From JACNLN01 sp964626495 (lineage in GTDB: Bacteria > Fidelibacterota > Marinisomatia > Marinisomatales > CAZVFT01): a stretch of 22,914 bases of DNA. The position numbers were made by a program, and so were the translations under genes. Below the pieces are notes generated by a model, which had not been told where the DNA came from, did not search any database, and saw only the letters and a list, made by a program, of their open reading frames with translations. The DNA is taken from assembly GCA_964626495.1 (NCBI GenBank), contig CAZVFT010000037.1, positions 1 to 22,914 of the forward strand, read 5' to 3'. This document shows positions 7,756 through 14,647 of the stretch, in pieces; position 1 is the stretch's first letter; each line of letters opens with the position of its first letter.

Positions 7756-10752
7756 ATGGATAAAAATACACTTTCAAATCACTCGAAGTTACAAAGTTAT
7801 CACGATTTAATGCTTCATCGTATCCACGAAATCTTGATTGTTTCCAGTCCCTATGATGCATTTATAATTGAACAGGACGGAAGACTTACCGAGCAGATTC
7901 TGAATGAATATCTTGGGTTGCATCTGGGATATGCTCCCAGAGCATGGCGTGCCTCAACAGCCACTGACGCTATGGAAATTCTTTCCAAGCGTAAATTTGA
8001 CCTGGTGATTACTATGCAACGGATTTATGATATGGACCCAATCAGTTTTGGTTCTCAGGTTAAAAAAATGTACCCACACATTCCAGTTGTCCTCCTTGCC
8101 TATGATGTAGCCGAACTTAAATATTTACCTGATGTTATACCTGTAACTTCAATTGATAAGGTGTTTATTTGGAACGGGAACGCAAATGTTTTTCCAGCAA
8201 TTATAAAGTATATTGAGGATACAAAAAATATTGATCGCGATATTCGAATAGGAGACGTAAGGGCTATTATCGTTGTTGAAAACAGTCCTCATTACTATTC
8301 AATTATTTTACCTCAAATATATTCCGAGATCATTTATCATACCCGTCACCTGATGGATAAAAGTTTAAACGATGCACATCGGATGCTTCGTTTGCGGGCA
8401 AGACCCAAAATAATACTGGTCGGTACTTTTGAAGAGGCGGAGAAATATTTTAGGCAATATCAGATGAACATTCTGGGTGTTATTTCAGATATTCGATTTA
8501 TGAGAGGTGGGAAGGAGAATAAATCTGCTGGTTTTGAACTTGCAACATGGATTCGCAGTATTGATCCTGCCGTACCTATTTTACTTCAATCATCAGATGA
8601 AACTTCTACTGAAAAAGCTCAAGAATTGAGAGTGGATTTCTTGAATAAGAAATCAGAAACACTTTTGCAGGAACTTCGTCAGTTTATTATCAATAACTTT
8701 GGATTTGGTGATTTTGTTTTTCGATTTCCTGATGGAAAAGAGATTGCAAAAGCCTCTAATTTACGGGAATTGAAAGATACAGTGAGCCAGGTTCCTGAAG
8801 AATCTTTACTTTATCATGCATCTAGAAATCATTTTTCAAATTGGATAGCAGCAAGGAGTGAATTCTGGTTAGCGTCCGAACTACGCCCACAACAAATACA
8901 GGATTTTTCTTCAACTGACGATTTACGGGAATATTTGGCTGAAGCCATTGAGAGGGCAAAAACCATACAGCGGAGGGGAAGAATCATTGAATCTCATCGT
9001 GGAGACTTTGATCCAGAAGCCACTTTAATAAGAATTAGAGGAGGATCTTTCGGGGGGAAAGCACGAGGACTTGCTTATGTCAATTCTTTATTCTCTAAAA
9101 CAAATATAGATGAAAAATTTCCCGATGTCATTATCCGGATACCCAGAAGTGTTGTGATCGGTACAAATGAGTTTGATGATTTTATGGGTCAAAACGATTT
9201 CTGGGATTTTGCTCTTCGGACTGCTGATAATAACAAAATCAGAAAAAGATTTTTAAAAGGGAACTTATCAGAAAAATTGATAGAATTTCTAAAACAATTT
9301 CTTCAAAAAGTAAATTATCCAATAGCCGTTAGATCCTCAAGCCTATTTGAGGATTCCCAGTACCAGTCTCTGGCGGGTATGTACTCTACGTATATGTTAT
9401 CTAACTGTTCTAAAGATTTTGAAAAACGTTTACAAAATCTTTGTGACGCAATCAAACTGGTTTATGCTTCTACTTTTTTTACGGAGATAAAATCTGTAAT
9501 GGAGTCCTCTTTACGTCGTCAGGAGGATGAGAAGATGGGAGTCGTTATTCAGGAATTGATTGGAGAATGTTATGATGGAAAATTCTATCCCACTTTCAGC
9601 GGGGTTACTAAGAGTATCAATTGTTACCCTGTGTCTTATATGAAACGAGATGAAGGAGTTACATACGTTTCTCTGGGGTTGGGTAAAATGGTGGTAGAAG
9701 GAGGTAAAGCATTGATATTTTCACCTAAATATCCTTCTATTTTACCACAATTTTATTCCCCAAAAGCTATACTGGAGAATTCTCAATTCCAGTTTTACGC
9801 TTTAACCATGGATTGTGATGAACGTATTGATAGAATCATTGAGGATGAGAATCTTAGTCTCTATGATCTTGCAGATGCCGAGGAAGATGGCACCCTTCAA
9901 CATGTGGGGAGCGTTCTTACGAAACAAGATAATATTGTACGTGATTCTTTAAATTATGAGGGAACCCGTGTTGTGACATTTTCTAATATTTTGAAATGGA
10001 AAATGTTTCCACTGGCGGATATTTTATCTGAATTACTTGATATTGGTGAACAGGTTATGGGATGTCCTGTTGACATAGAATTTTCTGTTAATATGTCAAG
10101 TGATCCCACTGTACCCCATGAATTTTGTTTTCTGCAGATTCGCCCTATGGCTTTTGATCACTATTCCAGAAATCTGCGCAGTGAACTCATCGGAGATGAG
10201 GACATATTTTGTAGGAGTGAATTATCACTGGGAGATGGTATCATAGAGGATATTCAGGACATCATTTACGTTAAGCCCGAAAAGTTTAATGTGTCAAAGA
10301 CTCAGCAAATTGCAAGGGAAATTGCAAATTTTAACAAGAATATTGGAAAGAAATCTCCTTATTTATTAATTGGACCGGGACGCTGGGGATCGGTGGATCC
10401 GTGGTTGGGAATTCCGGTGAAATGGAATCAGATATCAGGAGCGAAAGTCATTGTTGAAGTTGGTCTTGAAGATCTAAATATAGATTTATCTTTTGGCAGT
10501 CATTTTTTTCAGAATGTTACCAGTCTTCGAGTGGGGTATTTAACAATTAATCATAGGAGTAAAATGGATTTTATTAATTGGGATTGGTTGAGAGAACAGG
10601 CTGTTTTTGATAAAACCTCTTTCGTGAGGTGGATTCGACTGGATTCTCCTATTACTATTAATATTGATGGAAGAACGGGTTATGGGGTTGGAGTCAAGCC
10701 CTTATTACCTCAACCAGAAATAATGGATGAACAGGAGTCTCCCGGGATATAA
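7756..10752 (+). CDS. Two-receiver PEP/pyruvate-binding (PPDK N-terminal type) protein
   Basis: A 998-residue protein from the ATG at 7756. A TTG at 7708 would add 16 residues with no clear benefit. Residues about 20-150 resemble a response-regulator receiver (EILIVSSPYDAFIIE, FDLVITMQRIYDMDP), but Met87 sits where the phospho-accepting Asp is expected. Residues about 175-320 form a second receiver-like domain, with Asp245 in ILGVISDIRFMRGG and a lysine later in VDFLNKKSE. From about 428 comes the PEP/pyruvate-binding fold: RGGSFGGKARGLAYVN, then YPIAVRSSSLFEDSQYQSLAG near 523-543, and the metal/ATP part DIEFSVNM ... CFLQIRPM near 775-800. The C-terminus has LLIGPGRWGSVDPWLGIPV. I see no PEP-utilising swivelling histidine domain and no PEP-binding barrel, so it is not a full PEP synthase. 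It may be a signal-regulated phosphotransferase acting on a partner, which is inference. It starts 95 bases after the GWxTD gene and may be co-transcribed with it. Confidence 0.8.
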   Translation: MDKNTLSNHSKLQSYHDLMLHRIHEILIVSSPYDAFIIEQDGRLTEQILNEYLGLHLGYAPRAWRASTATDAMEILSKRKFDLVITMQRIYDMDPISFGSQVKKMYPHIPVVLLAYDVAELKYLPDVIPVTSIDKVFIWNGNANVFPAIIKYIEDTKNIDRDIRIGDVRAIIVVENSPHYYSIILPQIYSEIIYHTRHLMDKSLNDAHRMLRLRARPKIILVGTFEEAEKYFRQYQMNILGVISDIRFMRGGKENKSAGFELATWIRSIDPAVPILLQSSDETSTEKAQELRVDFLNKKSETLLQELRQFIINNFGFGDFVFRFPDGKEIAKASNLRELKDTVSQVPEESLLYHASRNHFSNWIAARSEFWLASELRPQQIQDFSSTDDLREYLAEAIERAKTIQRRGRIIESHRGDFDPEATLIRIRGGSFGGKARGLAYVNSLFSKTNIDEKFPDVIIRIPRSVVIGTNEFDDFMGQNDFWDFALRTADNNKIRKRFLKGNLSEKLIEFLKQFLQKVNYPIAVRSSSLFEDSQYQSLAGMYSTYMLSNCSKDFEKRLQNLCDAIKLVYASTFFTEIKSVMESSLRRQEDEKMGVVIQELIGECYDGKFYPTFSGVTKSINCYPVSYMKRDEGVTYVSLGLGKMVVEGGKALIFSPKYPSILPQFYSPKAILENSQFQFYALTMDCDERIDRIIEDENLSLYDLADAEEDGTLQHVGSVLTKQDNIVRDSLNYEGTRVVTFSNILKWKMFPLADILSELLDIGEQVMGCPVDIEFSVNMSSDPTVPHEFCFLQIRPMAFDHYSRNLRSELIGDEDIFCRSELSLGDGIIEDIQDIIYVKPEKFNVSKTQQIAREIANFNKNIGKKSPYLLIGPGRWGSVDPWLGIPVKWNQISGAKVIVEVGLEDLNIDLSFGSHFFQNVTSLRVGYLTINHRSKMDFINWDWLREQAVFDKTSFVRWIRLDSPITINIDGRTGYGVGVKPLLPQPEIMDEQESPGI

Positions 10753-10910
10753 TTCAAAAGGTGTTTAACCCCATTAATATTTTACTAACATTTCTCACTT
10801 CAAAACGTGATTTATAACCTCTTATGTTTTGTAAATCCTTCGTTATTCCTGTGTTTTGCTATGGTAAACAGGTATTCCTCTCAAAACTTTGTATCCGATA
10901 TAAAAGGTAA

Positions 10911-10973
10911 ATCCTGAAGGGATGTAATGATTCTTAGCTGTTTATACAATATGATTTCAAACCCTGAAAGGGT
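10911..10973. repeat. Paired short hairpin units (CCTGAAGGG / CCCTGAAAGGG)
   Basis: ATCCTGAAGGGAT at 10911-10923 and ACCCTGAAAGGGT at 10961-10973 are near-identical 13-nt palindromes spaced 50 bases apart. Each has arms of 4 bp around a TGAA-type loop. AACCCTGAAAGGGT-type units recur between genes in many FCB genomes as I remember them, but I cannot count copies here. Confidence 0.55.
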
Positions 10974-11033
10974 GAAATATAAATCACTTTTACTTTCTTA
11001 ACATTCGTTGACATTGCTCCAAATAATCTATTT

Positions 11034-11233
11034 GTACTTTTGTCTTGTCCGTCGGCAGCCGGACTCCTTCGGAGATACAAAAGTACCAAAAAATCAAGAT
11101 CGGTTTAAAAATGTTGCTAAAATTCTACAAAAACACCTAAAAAATAAAAACTCATCCGGCAGCCGCCGGATTCAAACCCCAGCACGGTATTTCTTCCCTA
11201 CCTGCCCGAAAGATGTCAGGCGGGCGGGGCAGG
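11034..11233. repeat. Nested palindromic intergenic element
   Basis: An outer 10-bp perfect inverted repeat, GTACTTTTGT (11034-11043) with ACAAAAGTAC (11077-11086), encloses two hairpins: GTCCG/CGGAC (11047-11051, 11060-11064) and CTCC-TTC-GGAG (11064-11074), which share one base. Downstream are TCCGGC-AGCC-GCCGGA (11155-11170) and a GC-rich palindrome CCTGCCCG ... CGGGCGGGGCAGG (11201-11233). Stacked hairpins in AT-rich surroundings look like a MITE- or REP-like non-autonomous element, with no transposase in the window. Confidence 0.6.
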
Positions 11234-11407
11234 CATTTATTTTTCTTAACGGTATTTTCATAGAATTTCTTAACGCCATTTTTAAAATGGTCATTTTTCA
11301 GTTTAACTATATTTTGGCTCATTTTTGAGTTATAAATGTCGTTAAATACAGATTATATTACAGTTGTATTATTAATATGAAGTGAGAAATATAAATATTT
11401 TAGAAAA

Positions 11408-11435
11408 AAAACGGGGAATTCTCCCCGTTTTCTTT
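11408..11435 (-). terminator. gdhA: Intrinsic terminator, probably for gdhA
   Basis: AAAACGGGGA, an ATTC loop and TCCCCGTTTT form a perfect 10-bp stem (from about 11409 to 11432), flanked by A-runs on the left and T-runs on the right. It lies 24 bases beyond the gdhA stop on the minus strand. The symmetry means it could also stop rightward transcripts. Confidence 0.85.
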
Positions 11436-11458
11436 TGAATTGTAGCTGGTTGTTATTG

Positions 11459-12796
11459 TTACACGACGCCCTGATCCAGCATTGCATCTGCAACTTTTAT
11501 GAATCCTGCGATATTTGCACCTTTAACATAATTAACGTATTCTCCCTCTGTACCGTGTTTAACGCAGGCATCGTGGATATTTATCATAATGTTGTGCAAT
11601 TTTTGATCTACTTCTTCGCGTGACCAACCAAGGCGCATACTGTTCTGACTCATTTCCAGACCAGAAACCGCCACTCCGCCGGCGTTAGCAGCCTTCCCAG
11701 GTCCAAATAGATTTTTTTTCTCGTGAAAGACTTCTATTGCTACAGGTTCACATGGCATATTGGCACCTTCTGCAACACAGACACATCCATTATCAACCAG
11801 CATTTGAGCTTCTTCTTTATTGATTTCATTTTGAGTCGCAGAGGGAATGGCTACATCTACTTGTGCTTTCCATGGTCGCTCGTTTTCCCAATACTCACAA
11901 CCGTATTTTTCTGCATATTCCTTGATCCGACCGCGCTTTACATTTTTCAGTTCCATAATAAATTGCAGCTTTTCATCATCAATCCCATCAGGATCGTGAA
12001 TGGATCCATTTGAGTCTGATAAGGTTACAACCTTTCCCCCAAGCTGATTAACTTTTTCGGTTGCATATTGAGCTACATTACCGGAACCGGACACAGCCAC
12101 CGTTTTGCCTTCGAAGGATTCATCGCGAGTCTTAAGCATTTCTTTTGCGAAATAGACAGCCCCATATCCAGTTGCTTCTGGACGAATCAAGCTTCCACCC
12201 CAATTAAGTCCTTTACCGGTTAGAATACCTGTAAATTCGTTGCGAATCCGTTTGTACTGGCCAAACAGAAATCCAATCTCTCGGCCTCCAACACCGATGT
12301 CACCTGCGGGGATATCAGTATCGGGTCCCACATGGCGATAGAGTTCAGTCATAAAAGACTGGCAAAAGGTCATTACTTCATTATCAGATTTACCCTTTGG
12401 ATCAAAGTCTGATCCTCCTTTACCGCCACCCATAGGAAGTGTGGTTAGACTGTTTTTAAACACCTGTTCGAATCCCAGAAATTTCAAAATACTTAGATTG
12501 ACAGATGGATGAAATCGAAGACCTCCTTTATAGGGACCGATTGCTGAGTTAAATTCAACTCGATATCCACGATTAATTTCAATTTCCCCACGATCATTTC
12601 GCCAGGGTACTCGGAACATAAGAACCCGTTCCGGTTCAATGATACGTTCCATAATTTTTGCGTGGACGTAGTGGGGATTCTCTTGTAAAAAATCCCAGAT
12701 GGATTCCACAACTTCGTAAACAGCTTGATGAAATTCCTTTTCACCGGGATTCTTTGCAGTAACTCTTTCCATAAATGAATCAATTGATGAATACAT
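11459..12796 (-). CDS. gdhA: NADP-type glutamate dehydrogenase
   Basis: A 445-residue protein of the hexameric ~450-residue class. It reversibly converts 2-oxoglutarate and ammonia to glutamate, and the family is mostly NADPH-dependent and assimilatory. The substrate domain carries GPYKGGLRFHPSVN (Lys90), PMGGGKGGSDFDPKGKSD (Lys126) and PAGDIGVGGREIG (catalytic Asp166). The Rossmann domain has VAVSGSGNVAQYA at about 233-245, with SDSNG at 260-264. The C-terminal block AANAGGVAVSGLEMSQNS is intact. The start ATG is preceded by AAGGAGAG (complement of 12804-12811) eight bases away. It is a single-gene unit, transcribed opposite to its neighbours, with its own terminator and a long repeat-containing upstream region. 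I see no regulator gene beside it. NADP preference is inferred from family similarity. Confidence 0.97.
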   Translation of the reverse strand: MYSSIDSFMERVTAKNPGEKEFHQAVYEVVESIWDFLQENPHYVHAKIMERIIEPERVLMFRVPWRNDRGEIEINRGYRVEFNSAIGPYKGGLRFHPSVNLSILKFLGFEQVFKNSLTTLPMGGGKGGSDFDPKGKSDNEVMTFCQSFMTELYRHVGPDTDIPAGDIGVGGREIGFLFGQYKRIRNEFTGILTGKGLNWGGSLIRPEATGYGAVYFAKEMLKTRDESFEGKTVAVSGSGNVAQYATEKVNQLGGKVVTLSDSNGSIHDPDGIDDEKLQFIMELKNVKRGRIKEYAEKYGCEYWENERPWKAQVDVAIPSATQNEINKEEAQMLVDNGCVCVAEGANMPCEPVAIEVFHEKKNLFGPGKAANAGGVAVSGLEMSQNSMRLGWSREEVDQKLHNIMINIHDACVKHGTEGEYVNYVKGANIAGFIKVADAMLDQGVV

Positions 12797-12954
12797 TTGT
12801 TAACTCTCCTTATTTAATAATGATTTTGGGTGTGTAATCTTACAATATTTAAATATATTAAACGGCGGAAATTTACAACGAATTAAATGTTCAAGTAAAA
12901 ATATATTTTACTATTTTTGAGCCCAGTCCAGAAAGGTAATTTTCGAGTGAAAAA

Positions 12955-12990
12955 AACCGTTCCGTCAAGAGCCGGACACGTGAAACGGTT
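12955..12990. repeat. Hairpin with 7-bp arms AACCGTT/AACGGTT
   Basis: AACCGTT at 12955-12961 pairs with AACGGTT at 12984-12990 across a GC-richer 22-base interior that can itself pair in part (CCG with CGG). It lies about 160 bases upstream of the gdhA start. Its role is unknown; it may be a terminator-like or REP-like element. Confidence 0.5.
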
Positions 12991-13014
12991 CATAATCATT
13001 TGTTTATTAAGTTC

Positions 13015-13038
13015 AACCCACGACTTAAGTCGTGGGTT
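13015..13038. repeat. REP-like palindrome, 10-bp stem with TTAA loop
   Basis: AACCCACGAC at 13015-13024 and GTCGTGGGTT at 13029-13038 are perfect inverted repeats around TTAA. CCCACGACTTAAGTCGTGGG-type hairpins are familiar as repeats associated with IS200/RAYT-type Y1 transposases, but no transposase is present here. There is no T-run, so it is a poor terminator. Confidence 0.75.
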
Positions 13039-13044
13039 ATCAAT

Positions 13045-13087
13045 ATATTACAAGATTTTATAACCATTTTAATGGTTTATGTAATAT
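13045..13087. repeat. AT-rich imperfect cruciform
   Basis: The inner arms AACCATT and AATGGTT (13062-13068, 13071-13077) are separated by two bases. Outer arms ATATTAC and GTAATAT lie at the two ends, giving a 43-base imperfect palindrome immediately after the REP-like hairpin. The pair may be two ends of one repeat element. Confidence 0.5.
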
Positions 13088-13229
13088 TTAGAAAAAGTCG
13101 GAGTCATAATCTTTTCGGAGTGAACTTATATTTATAATTCAAATTCAGGATTGAAAATGTCATAGAGTAAAGTAAATACAAGTCTATTTTCAAACATAAG
13201 TATTAGAATTATAGTCTGTTCAATTCACT

Positions 13230-13322
13230 AGCCGTGAAGAACACTTAAGGAACAGGAATAGTATACACATCTGAACAAAGTTTGTTGGGTAGGTAGTCAT
13301 TTTAATAATACTTCCCGGCTAA
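13230..13322. repeat. 93-bp segment closed by TAGCCG/CGGCTA inverted repeat
   Basis: TAGCCG (from about 13230) pairs with CGGCTA (ending about 13322). Further in, AAG pairs with CTT across a 2x2 internal loop. Inside, AACAA-AGT-TTGTT forms a small hairpin. Similar TATAGTCTGT words flank both sides (near 13211 and 13324). This could be a structured RNA domain or a small repeat element; the sequence does not decide. Confidence 0.35.
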
Positions 13323-13360
13323 ATATAGTCTGTCTATAATGTAGTGCTTTATTTCTCTAT

Positions 13361-13558
13361 AGCCCCATCATTTTCCGTAGGAACTCCTGTGGAGCATGGC
13401 GGGGTTACAGATACTACAAACACTCTGACGCCGTTCCCTGTCTGGCTACCGACTGAATGGCGTTGTAAACGCTTAATATTCCAAATGATAAGGGAATGAA
13501 TGCCCTGCTGGAATTTTGGTACATTCAAATCCTGTCCCTGCCTTTCAGCCATAGGGAC
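13361..13558 (+). ncRNA. Candidate structured RNA or structured repeat (strand uncertain)
   Basis: A GC-richer island in AT-rich DNA with consecutive compact stems. AGCCCC/GGGGTT (13361-13366, 13401-13406, one G-T pair) encloses TTCC-GTA-GGAA (13373-13383) and CTCC-TGT-GGAG (13384-13394), which are directly adjacent, as in a three-way junction. Next come ACGCCGTT/AATGGCGT (13428-13435, 13456-13463), enclosing a GTC-T-GG/CC-GAC hairpin (13440-13453), then AGGG/CCCT (13491-13506) and GTCCCT/AGGGAC (13534-13558). It matches no RNA family I can name: the RNase P, tmRNA, SRP and 6S hallmarks are absent. A dispersed repeat is equally possible, and the strand is a guess. Confidence 0.35.
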
Positions 13559-13729
13559 GTAGGTGGGAAGGACTGGGCTATTGAAACAAAGATTGGTGAC
13601 TTTATAGACAAACACTAAATAGGGCGGAGTGATCTGAGTGACGAATAATTGAAGTTATTAGATAAAAATAGTTATACTCTTAGCTAAAACTTTGTAATTT
13701 TCAATAAATTATGAGTCTACTCCAGAAAC

Positions 13730-13796
13730 CGCTAATCAGTTAAAAGCCTGACAGGTTTACGCTAATTTTCGCTAATCAGTCAAGAGCCTGACAGGT
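13730..13796. repeat. 27-nt direct repeat, two copies 40 bp apart
   Basis: The unit beginning CGCTAATCAGT and ending AGCCTGACAGGT is at 13730-13756 and again at 13770-13796, with two mismatches in 27. The spacer carries a third partial CGCTAAT. Each copy contains the small palindrome CCTG-A-CAGG, and AGCG-AAA-CGCT follows directly at 13797-13807. It lies 110 bases upstream of the comF-like gene. Confidence 0.85.
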
Positions 13797-13906
13797 AGCG
13801 AAACGCTATCTTCAACAATATATGAAGTTGTTTTTTTCATGTTTTTACATTTTTACCTTTTCAGAGTGGACTCAATTGTGAATAACAAATATTTATAGAA
13901 ATTTGA

Positions 13907-14647
13907 ATGAATCTTAGTCAATTTCCATCGGTATTACACACATTAAGCAAAGGTTTTTTAGATGTTATTTATCCACCTTTTTGCCTAGTATGTGGTTCGA
14001 AGTTAATGGGAAATGAAAAAGCAGTTTGTTCATCATGTTGGACTCAATTGACACTCGTGGCAGAGCGGGATAGGAAAAAGAAAATTACCTTTGGAGAAGG
14101 AATTGATAAAGTAATGACTGGCTGGTATTTTGATGATCTGTTCCAAACAATTATTCATAATTTAAAATATCAGGAGTTTCGAATCATTGGGAAGGAATTT
14201 GGTATTCGTCTCGCACAGATGTTTAAACAGGAAATAAGCGATGATCAAATTGAAGTTGTTATCCCCATTTCATTACATAAGGTAAAGTTAAAGCAACGTG
14301 GATTTAACCAGAGTGCTTTAATTGCCAGTCCCTTAGCCAGAGAATTACACATTGAGTATAGACCTAATCTTGTCATAAGGCATCGCAATACCGTGTCCCA
14401 AACATCTTTAGGGGTTGACGATAGGAAGAAAAATGTATCGGGAGCATTTCGTGTTAAAGATTTGGAGGAATTTAGAAGGTTCCTGATTGTGGATGATGTC
14501 CTTACAACAGGGGCGACCCTTTCAGCTTGTGCCCAATCATTGAGAAAGTCCGGTGCTCACTATATTTCAGTTATCACTGCTGGGACACCCAAAAAACCAG
14601 TCGTAAAGCAAACTGAGGATAAAAATGAAAACGATCAAAGATCTTAA
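13907..14647 (+). CDS. ComF-family phosphoribosyltransferase-like protein
   Basis: A 246-residue protein. The N-terminus has a four-cysteine zinc-ribbon (Cys26, Cys29, Cys41, Cys44 in CLVCG ... CSSC). The C-terminal two-thirds is a type I phosphoribosyltransferase fold: VVIPISLHKVKLKQRGFNQS (about 118-137) precedes the PRPP-binding motif FLIVDDVLTTGATLS (192-206, with Asp196 and Asp197). ComF homologues take part in DNA uptake in naturally competent bacteria, but many ComF-family genes occur in non-competent organisms, and no other competence genes are seen here. It is the first gene of an operon with pgk, tpiA and secG, and its end overlaps the pgk start by 23 bases, which suggests translational coupling. 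The start ATG follows the repeat-rich intergenic region; no strong ribosome-binding site is visible. Confidence 0.9.
   Translation: MNLSQFPSVLHTLSKGFLDVIYPPFCLVCGSKLMGNEKAVCSSCWTQLTLVAERDRKKKITFGEGIDKVMTGWYFDDLFQTIIHNLKYQEFRIIGKEFGIRLAQMFKQEISDDQIEVVIPISLHKVKLKQRGFNQSALIASPLARELHIEYRPNLVIRHRNTVSQTSLGVDDRKKNVSGAFRVKDLEEFRRFLIVDDVLTTGATLSACAQSLRKSGAHYISVITAGTPKKPVVKQTEDKNENDQRS

Larger units (their letters stand above)
10753..11404. other. Repeat-rich intergenic region, no supported gene
   Basis: Between the PEP-binding protein and the gdhA terminator I find no believable coding sequence. The longest frame, about 100 codons from 11008, runs through palindromes and lacks a ribosome site. The stretch contains two spaced copies of a small hairpin unit (10911-10973) and a nested palindromic element (11034-11233). 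The rest is AT-rich. Confidence 0.6.
12797..13906. other. Long divergent intergenic region with several structured elements
   Basis: This 1.1-kb stretch separates leftward gdhA from the rightward comF-pgk operon and must hold both promoters. I see no convincing protein gene. An 88-codon minus-strand frame at 13349-13615 crosses many hairpins and has no ribosome site. Listed separately are a hairpin (12955-12990), a REP-like palindrome (13015-13038), a second hairpin (13045-13087), a 93-bp inverted-repeat-bounded segment (13230-13322), a run of stems (13361-13558) and direct repeats (13730-13796). Confidence 0.65.

Noticed and set aside
11008..11328. 106-codon + frame in the intergenic region
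   Set aside because: It runs through several palindromes, has low-complexity composition and no start signal. Treated as repeat DNA.
12969..12991. GAGCCG ... CGGTTC, resembling a group II intron domain V
   Set aside because: The segment is 23 bases, not the ~34 of a domain V. The GAAA tetraloop stem is missing, there is no domain VI or reverse transcriptase, and the arms are explained by the local hairpin.
13349..13615. 88-codon minus-strand frame
   Set aside because: No ribosome-binding site and no recognisable domain, and it covers a dense set of hairpins. More likely chance in non-coding DNA.
13730..13796. Minimal CRISPR array (two 27-nt repeats)
   Set aside because: The spacer is only 13 bases, the repeats differ internally, and there are no cas genes.
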